Below, in pieces: positions 26,808 to 34,234 of a stretch of DNA of 64,000 bases. Position 1 is the stretch's first letter, and the number at the start of each line of letters is the position of its first letter. This DNA comes from Bacteroidota bacterium (lineage in GTDB: Bacteria; Bacteroidota; Bacteroidia; Bacteroidales; FEN-979): assembly GCA_026391835.1 (NCBI GenBank), contig JAPLDF010000046.1, positions 1 through 64,000 on the forward strand. Reading direction: 5' to 3'. The position numbers were made by a program, and so were the translations under genes. The notes under the pieces are model-generated. The model saw only the letters and a program-made list of their open reading frames with translations, ran no database searches and was not told the DNA's origin.

Positions 26808-27578
26808 TTAGGCTTCGGGAGTTGTTTCGGGAGCTTCGTCAGCAGGTGTTTCAGCTACTTCGGCAACAGGTGCTTCAACTGCTTCGGCAACAGGAGCTTC
26901 AACAACTTCGGCAACAGGTGCTTCAACAACTTCGGCAACAGGAGCTTCAACTACTTCGGCAACAGGTGCTTCAACTACTTCGGCAACAGGTGCTTCAGCT
27001 GCTTCAGCGGCGGCTTTGGCTGCTTCAGCGGCTTCTGCCATTTCGGCTACCTTTGCGGCGAGGGCAGCAGCGGCGGCTTCGCGGGCTTCGGCGGCCTGTG
27101 CAGCTTCATCCAGACGCACTTTATTTAATTTTTTGGCAATGGCTTCAGATTTGGCTTCATTGACTTTCACTTCATTTTCCAGTTTCTTTTTACGCGCATC
27201 CTTGAGATTCAGGTCCTGTTCGTTTTTCTTGCTGGAGATTTTAACGTGTTTTTCGTCAAGCCACGTCTGGAATTTGGCATCAGCCTGTTCCAGTGTCATG
27301 GCACCTTTGTCGACACCTTTCAGAAGGTGGTTTTTGTACATGACACCCTTGTAGGCCAGGATGGCTTTTACGGTGTCGGTAGGTTGAGCGCCTTTCTTCA
27401 GCCAGTCGAGGGCTTTGTCGAATTCGAGCTCAATTTCTGCGGGTATTGCAACAGGGTTATAGATGCCAATTCGTTCTATGAACTTTCCGTCACGTGGTGC
27501 ACGACCATCCGCAATAACAATGTGGTAAAAAGCTTGTCCCTTTTTACCTCTTCTTTGTAATCTGATTTTGGTTGGCAT
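26808..27578 (-). CDS. rpsP: 30S ribosomal protein S16 with a long Ala/Glu/Val-rich C-terminal tail
   Basis: 256 residues, against about 80-90 in E. coli. Residues 1-85 are a normal S16 (KIRLQRRGKKGQAFYHIVIADGRAPRDGKFIERIG, split here as two adjoining conserved blocks). The next 60 residues are charged and helical (MTLEQADAKFQTWL and a KKKLENE-type stretch). The last 110 are low complexity: an Ala-rich helix, then about seven 8-residue units of APVAEVVE type. Long S16 extensions are known in Bacteroidota, but the repeated tail is expandable DNA (24-bp units) and may vary between strains. It heads the rpsP-rimM-trmN6 cluster. The essential core is intact. Confidence 0.93.
   Translation of the reverse strand: MPTKIRLQRRGKKGQAFYHIVIADGRAPRDGKFIERIGIYNPVAIPAEIELEFDKALDWLKKGAQPTDTVKAILAYKGVMYKNHLLKGVDKGAMTLEQADAKFQTWLDEKHVKISSKKNEQDLNLKDARKKKLENEVKVNEAKSEAIAKKLNKVRLDEAAQAAEAREAAAAALAAKVAEMAEAAEAAKAAAEAAEAPVAEVVEAPVAEVVEAPVAEVVEAPVAEVVEAPVAEAVEAPVAEVAETPADEAPETTPEA
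26849..27000 (-). repeat. 24-bp in-frame tandem repeat in the rpsP tail
   Basis: About six imperfect 24-bp units, each encoding an 8-residue APVAEVVE-type block. Period-24 DNA repeats of this kind change number by slippage without breaking the frame. Confidence 0.9.
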
Positions 27579-27628
27579 TTGTTAAATGATTGATTGAATG
27601 AAATATTGAATTGATTATTAAAAGGGGT

Positions 27629-27637
27629 GCAAAATTC
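27629..27637 (-). promoter_or_regulatory. Possible -7 element for rpsP
   Basis: The minus strand reads GAATTTTGC, one mismatch from TAnnTTTGC, with TTGG about 20 bp further upstream. It lies about 50 bp before the rpsP start. The rest of the 253-bp gap upstream of rpsP holds a short ATTTACGA-type word repeat (27677-27714) and the 8-bp array at 27721-27831. Confidence 0.35.
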
Positions 27638-27720
27638 GGGATTTTTTTTGAATTAACCAATAAAAATAAAAGAGATGTTCGATTTACGATATACGATTTA
27701 CAATTTACGATTGAAAACAC

Positions 27721-27831
27721 CCCCTGTCCGCCCGTCCGCCTGTCCGCCTGTCCGCTTGTCCGCCTGTCCGCCCGTCCGCCTGTCCGCCTGTCCGCTTGTC
27801 CGCCTGTCCGCTTGTCCGCCTGTCCGCCTGT
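27721..27831. repeat. 8-bp tandem array (GTCCGCCT words)
   Basis: About 13 imperfect copies of an 8-bp unit CCTGTCCG, with CTTGTCCG and CCCGTCCG variants. It abuts the stop codon of the minus-strand rubrerythrin gene with no gap. A fragment of the same word array recurs after dnaE (about 32787-32808). The Pro/Arg/Leu open frames through it are artefacts. Confidence 0.92.
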
Positions 27832-28452
27832 TTATTTCCCAAACTTAATAAACTTCTCCTTCTTTGTGCTGCAAAACGAGCAGGAAGCTTCCGGAGCAGC
27901 CACATCATAGGTATTCCCGCACTTCGGGCAAACCCAGTAAACTTTTGGCAGCGTATCCGTTTTTTTATTGTTCAGTGCATTCAATGCATTCTGGTACATC
28001 ACCTGGTGTTTCTTTTCGGTTTCCATGGCCCAGCGAAATGATTTTGCAGCGCCAGCGGCATCCTCCGCTTTGGCGGTTGCAATAAACCCGGGATACATCG
28101 TTGTCATTTCATAGGTTTCACCGCTGATGGCATCCTGCAGGTTTTCAGGCGTTGTTTTCAGGGTGAATTCAGGCTTCACAGGGTCAGCCTTCTGTCCCAT
28201 CTGAACCAGGACGGTCTGATGATTTGCCGCATGAATTTGTTCAGCCCTTGAAGTTGCCTCAAACATGGCTGCGATCTGGATCTGCCCTTCCTGCCGGGCC
28301 TGCCGGGCATATGCTGCATATTTGGCACTGGCTGTCGATTCTCCTTTGAAGGCGGCTTTGAGGTTTTCGATGGTTTTATCAGCTCCGCCGGCAATCATCT
28401 GCTGTCCGGCACCGAATATCAGCGCCAGGCAGATTAACATCATTTTTTTCAT
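27832..28452 (-). CDS. Exported rubrerythrin
   Basis: 206 residues. A signal peptide (MMLICLALIFGAGQQMIAGG) precedes a four-helix diiron domain with ligands at the expected spacing: Glu38, Glu71 and His74, Glu112 and Glu115, and a terminal ExxH at 146-149. A C-terminal rubredoxin-like domain follows with VCPKCG (Cys175 and Cys178) and CSFC (Cys191 and Cys194). Rubrerythrin reduces hydrogen peroxide with electrons from rubredoxin or NAD(P)H in anaerobes, normally in the cytoplasm. The signal peptide suggests a periplasmic peroxidase, whose electron source would then be unclear. It has no obvious partner gene; the DUF2231 gene upstream on the same strand is separated by a 9-bp-word array. Confidence 0.9.
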   Translation of the reverse strand: MKKMMLICLALIFGAGQQMIAGGADKTIENLKAAFKGESTASAKYAAYARQARQEGQIQIAAMFEATSRAEQIHAANHQTVLVQMGQKADPVKPEFTLKTTPENLQDAISGETYEMTTMYPGFIATAKAEDAAGAAKSFRWAMETEKKHQVMYQNALNALNNKKTDTLPKVYWVCPKCGNTYDVAAPEASCSFCSTKKEKFIKFGK

Positions 28453-28512
28453 GTTGGTTGTTTTTGGTGGTTCAATTGTTGAGTATGCTCCGAAAAATAT
28501 TTGTTTGACAAG

Positions 28513-28618
28513 AAGTCACAAAGTCACAAAGTCACAAGGTCACAAAGTCACAAAGTCACAAAGTCACAAAGTCACAAGGTCACAAAGTCACAAGGTTACA
28601 AAGTCACAAAGTCACAAG
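28513..28618. repeat. 9-bp tandem array (AGTCACAAA words)
   Basis: About 12 imperfect copies of the 9-bp word AGTCACAAA. Read on the minus strand, in the direction of the flanking genes, it gives TTTGTGACT, the same word as the array after the RCC1 gene at 11117-11199. It lies between the DUF2231 stop and the rubrerythrin start. Confidence 0.92.
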
Positions 28619-28699
28619 GAATGTTGTGCAAATGGTTGATCTTTTTGTGCAGCTTCGTGTCCTGGTGCCCTGGTGGCATATTGGCATGTTGGCCTTGTG

Positions 28700-29128
28700 T
28701 TACAACCCTATCATGTAATCGATCACCAGCGATCCGCCAAGGTACCCGGTTACAGATACAAATACGAATGCGAGGAAGAACAGGCAGAGCGAGAGGTATT
28801 TCATGCTGGTGTTTTCTTTGTGAAGGTATGTTATCACGATCCTGAACAATGTGGCGGCAATGATGGAAATAAGGGTGAAGGTTGCATACAACTCATGTTT
28901 TTCGCGCATGATGCCTGCTTCGCCATCCATCGGGCTGGTGAAAAAGTAACCTGAACCAAAGGCGAAGATGGCTCCTGCCATCCCGATGATTTCAAGCCAG
29001 TAGCCGGTCCTGGACAAACAAGGGTCCTTCTTTGCAATGAGCGAAACCAGGTCGAAAAGAAAACCAACGGTGATGATGGCGATCGGGAAATGGACCAGCA
29101 TCGGGTGAAAATGAGTTGAAGCAAGCAT
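28700..29128 (-). CDS. DUF2231 small integral membrane protein
   Basis: 142 residues with four TM helices. The DUF2231 signature ASTHFHPMLVHFPIAI is at the N-terminus, where the conserved histidines could bind metal or heme. Further helices are IIGMAGAIFAFGSGYFF, LISIIAATLFRIVITYL and LCLFFLAFVFVSVTGYL. The family is uncharacterised and is often found near cytochrome or metal-redox genes. It is divergent from dnaE, and rubrerythrin lies downstream on the same strand beyond a repeat array. The function is unknown. Confidence 0.85.
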   Translation of the reverse strand: MLASTHFHPMLVHFPIAIITVGFLFDLVSLIAKKDPCLSRTGYWLEIIGMAGAIFAFGSGYFFTSPMDGEAGIMREKHELYATFTLISIIAATLFRIVITYLHKENTSMKYLSLCLFFLAFVFVSVTGYLGGSLVIDYMIGL

Positions 29129-29145
29129 GACTGTCTATTTTTTAA

Positions 29146-29153
29146 CAAATATA
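29146..29153 (-). promoter_or_regulatory. Possible -7 element for DUF2231
   Basis: The minus strand reads TATATTTG, matching TAnnTTTG, 17 bp before the ATG. The -33 box is weak. On the plus strand of the same gap the near-match TAATTTTA (29202-29209) could serve dnaE. Confidence 0.4.
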
Positions 29154-29244
29154 CGCCAAAAGTAATTTATCAACAACGGCATTTCGATGGCGATTTTAAA
29201 ATAATTTTACAAACCCGTTCCACACGATTTATTTTCCCTTATCC

Positions 29245-32200
29245 ATGGTCGATTTTATACACTTACATTTACACACCCAATATTCAATACTCGACGGCGC
29301 ATGCCGGATAAAGGAAATGGTTGGCAAAGCGGTAGCTCTGGGCATGAAAGGCGTTGCCGTGACGGATCATGGCAATTTATTCGGCATGATGGAGTTTTCG
29401 GAAGCCGCCGCAAAAAAGGATGGTTTCAAGCCGATTTTCGGATGCGAAACCTATGTTGCAAGGCGGAGCCGGTTTGAAAAAACCGAAATCATTGACCGCA
29501 AGGGGGACCACCTCATTTTGCTGGCAAAAAATGCCACCGGTTACAAGAACCTGCTCAAACTCATCTCGTTTTCATGGACCCAGGGGCATTATTACAAACC
29601 CCGGATCGACAAAGAACTCCTGAAACAATACCACGAGGGGCTGATTGCCTCTTCGGCATGCCTTGCAGGTGAGATACCACGCGCCATCCACGCCGGAAAC
29701 CTGGAGAGAGCCGAGCAGGTTATCCTTGAATACAAGGAGTTGTTTGGCGAGGATTTCTACCTTGAACTGATGCGCCATCCGGCCACGGACCCAACCCGCG
29801 ACGGCGATGTGTATAAACGGCAGATGGTTGTCGGTGATGAGCTTATCAAGCTGGCCCACAAGCACCAGGTGAAATTACTGGCAACCAACGATGTCCATTT
29901 TTTAAATGAGATTGATGCGGAAGCGCATGACCGGCTGCTCTGTGTGAACACCGGCAAGTTCATGGATGATATCGACCGGATGCGTTACACCGGGCAGGAG
30001 TGGTTCAAGTCGAAGGAGGAGATGAACAAGCTCTTTGCCGATATCCCTGAGGCACTGGAGAATACGATTGAGGTGCTCAACAAGGTTGAAGCCTACAGCC
30101 TGCGGCGCGATCCCATCATGCCCGATTTCCCGCTTCCTGACGAATTTACCGACCCCGATGAATACCTGAGGCATATCGCCTACGAAGGAGCGCGGAAACG
30201 ATACCCGGAACTCACGCCTGAAATCGTTGACCGGATTGATTTTGAACTTGCCACCATCAAGAAGATGGGATTTCCCGGCTACTTCCTGATTGTCCAGGAT
30301 TTTTTAAATGCAGCCCGTGACATGGGGGTCTCCGTGGGACCGGGCCGTGGTTCCGCGGCAGGATCAGTGGTTGCTTACTGCATCCGCATCACCGATGTGG
30401 AACCCCTGAGGTTCGATTTGCTGTTCGAGCGGTTCCTGAACCCCGACCGTGTGTCCATGCCCGATATCGATATCGATTTCGATGAAGATGGCCGCGACCG
30501 CGTTCTGAAATGGGTTGTTAACAAATATGGCAAAGATAAGGTTGCCCAGGTGATCACCTTTGGAACAATGGCTGCCAAGGGCGCCATCCGCGATGTGGGA
30601 AGGGTGCAGCGGCTGCCGCTGGACGAGGTGAGCAGGCTTACAAAGTTGATCCCTACCCGGCCGGGTATAACCCTCAAGACCGCCTACGAGGAGGTGCCCG
30701 AGCTGAAGGCCGCACGCACTTCTTCAAACAAGGCAATTGCCGAAACCCTCCGGTTTGCTGAAAGTCTCGAGGGATCGGTTCGCCAGACGGGCATCCATGC
30801 CTGCGGGATCATCATCAGCCGCGATAACCTGATGGAATACATCCCGGTTACCACATCTAAGGAGTCGGAATTGCTTGTTACCCAGTTTGATGGTGAATAT
30901 ATCGAAAAGGTGGGCATGCTCAAGATGGATTTCCTGGGATTAAAAACGCTTGCCATTATCAAAGATGCGGTGCAAAACATCCGCGATTCGCGCGGCGTTG
31001 AGGTGGATCCCGAAAACCTGCCTTTCGATGATGCCCTTACCTACGAATTGTTCAGTCTTGGTAAAACAACCGGGATTTTCCAGTTCGAGTCGGATGGAAT
31101 GAAAAAATACCTGAGGGACCTGAAACCCAATAAAATTGAGGACCTGATCGCCATGAACGCGCTCTACAGGCCGGGCCCCATGGACTACATCCCAAGCTTC
31201 ATTGCACGGAAACACGGAAGGGAAAAAATCGCCTACGACATCCCGGTGATGGATAAATACCTCAAGGATACCTACGGCGTTACCGTGTACCAGGAGCAGG
31301 TGATGCTTCTGTCGCAGGAGCTGGCCGGGTTTACCAAGGGACAGGCTGACTCGTTGCGCAAAGCCATGGGCAAGAAGATCGAATCGATGATGAATGACCT
31401 GAGGCCGAAATTTTTCGACGGCTGCAAAAACAACGGGCACGATCTGACCGTGGTAACAAAAATATGGAAGGACTGGGAGGCATTTGCAAATTATGCTTTT
31501 AACAAGTCACACTCAGCATGTTACGCGTATGTTGCTTACCGCATGGCCTATCTCAAGGCACACTATCCTGCCGAATTTATGGCAGCAGTGCTTAGCCGCA
31601 ACATCACCGAACTGAAGGAAATCACCCTTTTTCTCGACGAATGCAAGCGCATGCACATCCCTGTGCTGGGACCCGACGTGAACGAAAGTTCCACAGGCTT
31701 TGTGGCAAATAAGAAAGGCGAGATCAGGTTTGGCATGGCAGGAATAAAAAATGTCGGCGAGGCTGCTGTCAAGGCCATTGTTGCTGAGCGGATTGCAAAT
31801 GGTCCATATCTCAACATCTTTGACATGACCCGCCGGATAAACTCCCACATGGTCAACAAAAGATGCATGGAGTCACTGGCCAAGGCCGGCGCATTTGATT
31901 GTTTTGAGAATACCCACCGTGCACAATATTTTTTCCAGGAAAACAGTGATGACATGATATTCCTGGAGAAGATCGTGCGGCATGCCGCCGATTACCAGGC
32001 CCGGAAGGACTCCATCCAGCAGTCGCTGTTTGGGGAAGCGGAAGAGGTTCATTTCAAAGAAATTACCTTGCCCGACTGCCGGCCATGGTCAAAGCTGGAA
32101 CAACTTAAATTTGAAAAGGATGTCACCGGTTTTTACATGAGCGGTCATCCGCTCGATGACTACCATTTTGAGATGGACCAGTTCTGCAACAAGACCATCG

Positions 32201-32748
32201 AAGATCTTAAACAGGACCTGAAGCATTTAAAAGGCAAGGAGATCACCTTTGCCGGGATTGTGATCGAGGCCAACCATAAAATCGGTAAGACCGGAAAACC
32301 TTACGGCTCATTCGTGGTTGAAGATTATTTCAACTTTATCTCGCTCACCATGTTTTCCGAAGAGTACCTCAAATGGAAACACATGCTGGAGGAGGGGCAA
32401 TATGTATTTCTGAAAGCCCGCATCGAATCGAGGTTCGACAGCCCCGACCAGATGACGATCCGCATCAACCAGGTCATCCTGCTTTCGGAAGTGATGGAGA
32501 AATTTTCAAAGGTGCTGTCGCTTACCCTGATACTCAATGAACTCACCGTTGATACGATCCACAAGCTGCACCAGGCTGCCAATAAGAACAAGGGAAAGTG
32601 CCGGATGCGCATCAGGGTTCATGACCCTGATGATAACATCACCATTGACCTGCCTTCAAGAAAATACAGGGTAAACCCCAAGGAGATGATCCATGCCCTC
32701 GAAGACCTGCCTGAAATTCATGTCCGGGTATTTGGCGAAACACAGTGA
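29245..32748 (+). CDS. dnaE: DNA polymerase III alpha subunit
   Basis: 1167 residues, typical for replicative DnaE. The N-terminal PHP domain begins FIHLHLHTQYSILDG and contains VAVTDHGNLFG. The polymerase core has GPGRGSAAGS and the catalytic acidic motif PDIDIDFDEDGR (about 405-416). The helix-hairpin-helix and fingers region includes RPGPMDYIP and FNKSHSACYAYVAY. A C-terminal OB fold (ITFAGIVIEANHKIGKTGKP) starts near residue 1010. It catalyses chromosomal DNA synthesis in the Pol III holoenzyme. It appears complete, and trxA follows after 128 bp with its own promoter. Confidence 0.98.
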   Translation: MVDFIHLHLHTQYSILDGACRIKEMVGKAVALGMKGVAVTDHGNLFGMMEFSEAAAKKDGFKPIFGCETYVARRSRFEKTEIIDRKGDHLILLAKNATGYKNLLKLISFSWTQGHYYKPRIDKELLKQYHEGLIASSACLAGEIPRAIHAGNLERAEQVILEYKELFGEDFYLELMRHPATDPTRDGDVYKRQMVVGDELIKLAHKHQVKLLATNDVHFLNEIDAEAHDRLLCVNTGKFMDDIDRMRYTGQEWFKSKEEMNKLFADIPEALENTIEVLNKVEAYSLRRDPIMPDFPLPDEFTDPDEYLRHIAYEGARKRYPELTPEIVDRIDFELATIKKMGFPGYFLIVQDFLNAARDMGVSVGPGRGSAAGSVVAYCIRITDVEPLRFDLLFERFLNPDRVSMPDIDIDFDEDGRDRVLKWVVNKYGKDKVAQVITFGTMAAKGAIRDVGRVQRLPLDEVSRLTKLIPTRPGITLKTAYEEVPELKAARTSSNKAIAETLRFAESLEGSVRQTGIHACGIIISRDNLMEYIPVTTSKESELLVTQFDGEYIEKVGMLKMDFLGLKTLAIIKDAVQNIRDSRGVEVDPENLPFDDALTYELFSLGKTTGIFQFESDGMKKYLRDLKPNKIEDLIAMNALYRPGPMDYIPSFIARKHGREKIAYDIPVMDKYLKDTYGVTVYQEQVMLLSQELAGFTKGQADSLRKAMGKKIESMMNDLRPKFFDGCKNNGHDLTVVTKIWKDWEAFANYAFNKSHSACYAYVAYRMAYLKAHYPAEFMAAVLSRNITELKEITLFLDECKRMHIPVLGPDVNESSTGFVANKKGEIRFGMAGIKNVGEAAVKAIVAERIANGPYLNIFDMTRRINSHMVNKRCMESLAKAGAFDCFENTHRAQYFFQENSDDMIFLEKIVRHAADYQARKDSIQQSLFGEAEEVHFKEITLPDCRPWSKLEQLKFEKDVTGFYMSGHPLDDYHFEMDQFCNKTIEDLKQDLKHLKGKEITFAGIVIEANHKIGKTGKPYGSFVVEDYFNFISLTMFSEEYLKWKHMLEEGQYVFLKARIESRFDSPDQMTIRINQVILLSEVMEKFSKVLSLTLILNELTVDTIHKLHQAANKNKGKCRMRIRVHDPDDNITIDLPSRKYRVNPKEMIHALEDLPEIHVRVFGETQ

Positions 32749-32832
32749 AATAATTAATTACGAATTACGAAAGGAGATGCATTCAAGTCCGCCTGTCCGC
32801 TTGTTCACCCGTTTAATCTGAAAGGTTTTTTG

Positions 32833-32841
32833 TAATTTTGC
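32833..32841 (+). promoter_or_regulatory. Bacteroidota-type -7 element for trxA
   Basis: TAATTTTGC matches TAnnTTTGC and lies 36 bp before the trxA ATG. The only -33 candidate is TTTA 17 bp upstream. The start of this 128-bp gap, after dnaE, holds AATTACGA words and a short GTCCGCCT word array. Confidence 0.55.
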
Positions 32842-32876
32842 ACCAGAAGTTATTCACACGTTAAAAGTATATTCAT

Positions 32877-33194
32877 ATGTTCGAAACATTGACTGATTCA
32901 AATTTTGAGGAGAAGGTTGTAAAGAGCGATAAGCTTGCGGTTGTTGACCTGTCGGCTGCCTGGTGCGGCCCCTGCCGGATGGTATCACCCATCATCCATG
33001 AACTTGCAACGGAGTACGAAGGACGTATCGTGGCCGGCGAGCTCAACGTAGATGATAACCCCACTGTGACTGCATTGTATAAGGTCAGGAATATTCCCAC
33101 CGTCCTTTTTATCAAAGGCGGCCAGGTTGTTGACAAACAAGTTGGAGCAGTTCCAAAGGCAACGTACAAAGCGTTGATTGAAAAGTATATATAA
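32877..33194 (+). CDS. trxA: Thioredoxin
   Basis: 105 residues, the standard thioredoxin length. The active site is AAWCGPCRM (redox Cys pair about residues 30 and 33), and the cis-proline loop is RNIPTVLF. No signal peptide, so it is a cytoplasmic dithiol reductant. The codon after the ATG is close to a -7 element upstream. The DUF58 gene follows after 20 bp and may share the transcript. Confidence 0.97.
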   Translation: MFETLTDSNFEEKVVKSDKLAVVDLSAAWCGPCRMVSPIIHELATEYEGRIVAGELNVDDNPTVTALYKVRNIPTVLFIKGGQVVDKQVGAVPKATYKALIEKYI

Positions 33195-33214
33195 ATTATC
33201 AGCAAAGCCTTTCC

Positions 33215-34150
33215 GTGTCCGCTACCATTGAACAAAGTCGCCTGGAGCAGTTCTCCTCACTTGAATTCCTGGCCCGCCAGGTGGTGGAGGGGTTTATAAC
33301 CGGTTTGCACAAAAGCCCTTTCCATGGCTTCAGTGTTGAGTTTGCCGAACACCGGTTATACAATGCAGGCGAATCGATCCGTTCGATCGACTGGAAGCTT
33401 TTCGGACGCACCGACCGATTGTATACGAAACGGTACGAGGAGGAGACCAACCTGCGGTGCCAGGTGTTTATCGATAACTCATCATCGATGTACTACCCCG
33501 TGCTGGCCAAACCCGACATCGACCATCCCAATAAAATCACCTTTTCGGTGTATGTCGCCGCAGCCCTCATCTACCTTTTCAGGAAACAACGGGATGCCGC
33601 GGGGCTCAGCATTTTTTCGGATGAGGTGGAGCTGCATACGCAGACAAAATCAAACCCGGTTCACAACAGGTACCTCTATGCTGAACTTGAAAAGCTTTTA
33701 ATTCCCCGGCCGCCTGACCAGTTGAGGGGTACCAACGTGGCCCGCACCATCCACGAACTGGCCGAAAGGATACACAAACGCTCGCTGGTGATTATTTTCA
33801 GCGACATGTTTGATAAATCGGCGCAGCCTGAAGAGTTGTTTTCGGCGCTGCAGCACCTGAAACACAACAAGCACGAGGTGATCCTGTTTCACGTGGTTGA
33901 TAAAAGCAAGGAACTTGACTTTGACTTTGAAGACCGTCCCTACAAATTCATTGATATTGAGACCGGGGAACAGCTCCGGGTGCATCCCTCCAAACTCAGG
34001 GAAAAATACGTGGAGTCCCTTGCCAGGTTTCGCAACGAACTCAAACTCCGGTGCGGGCAATACCATATCGATCTGCTTGAAGCCGATATCAATGCGGGGT
34101 TTGAACAGGTGTTGCTTCCTTACCTCGTCAAGCGGAGCAAGTTGTTTTAA
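33215..34150 (+). CDS. DUF58 domain protein (MoxR-associated, VWA-like)
   Basis: 311 residues, starting with GTG at 33215 (no suitable ATG upstream; translation begins SATIEQSRLEQFSSLEFLA). The DUF58 core motif IRSIDWKLFGRTDRLYTKRYEEE is represented by RSIDWKLFGRTDRL followed by YTKRYEEET. A VWA-like fold with the MIDAS-type DNSSSM comes next. There is no N-terminal membrane anchor, so this is the short soluble type. DUF58 proteins usually pair with MoxR ATPases and BatA-type proteins in envelope stress and aerotolerance. Here no MoxR is adjacent, though a BatA-like gene is at 19575-21641. Upstream trxA is 20 bp away. Confidence 0.88.
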   Translation: MSATIEQSRLEQFSSLEFLARQVVEGFITGLHKSPFHGFSVEFAEHRLYNAGESIRSIDWKLFGRTDRLYTKRYEEETNLRCQVFIDNSSSMYYPVLAKPDIDHPNKITFSVYVAAALIYLFRKQRDAAGLSIFSDEVELHTQTKSNPVHNRYLYAELEKLLIPRPPDQLRGTNVARTIHELAERIHKRSLVIIFSDMFDKSAQPEELFSALQHLKHNKHEVILFHVVDKSKELDFDFEDRPYKFIDIETGEQLRVHPSKLREKYVESLARFRNELKLRCGQYHIDLLEADINAGFEQVLLPYLVKRSKLF

Positions 34151-34167
34151 CCTTCCCTTATTTTTAC

Positions 34168-34176
34168 TAATTTTGC
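34168..34176 (+). promoter_or_regulatory. Bacteroidota-type -7 element for valS
   Basis: TAATTTTGC matches TAnnTTTGC, 58 bp before the valS ATG. It is followed by TTTCGCC/TTTTGCC word repeats up to the start codon. TTGT about 22 bp upstream is a possible -33 box. Confidence 0.5.
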
Positions 34177-34234
34177 CGTTTGGCCATTTCGCCACGTTGC
34201 GATTTTGCCATTTCGCTATTTAACACATAAATTT

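Noticed and set aside
26780-27163. Gln/Leu-rich and Gly/Phe-rich open frames opposite the rpsP tail
   Set aside because: Antisense readings of the 24-bp repeats in rpsP; the S16 frame is the real one.
27611-27910. Pro/Cys-rich small open frame
   Set aside because: It comes from the 8-bp GTCCGCCT array and runs into antisense rubrerythrin.
28513-28618. Possible CRISPR array
   Set aside because: The units are 9 bp long and directly adjacent, with no unique spacers of 25-40 bp, and no cas genes are present. The same holds for the arrays at 11117, 13411 and 27721.
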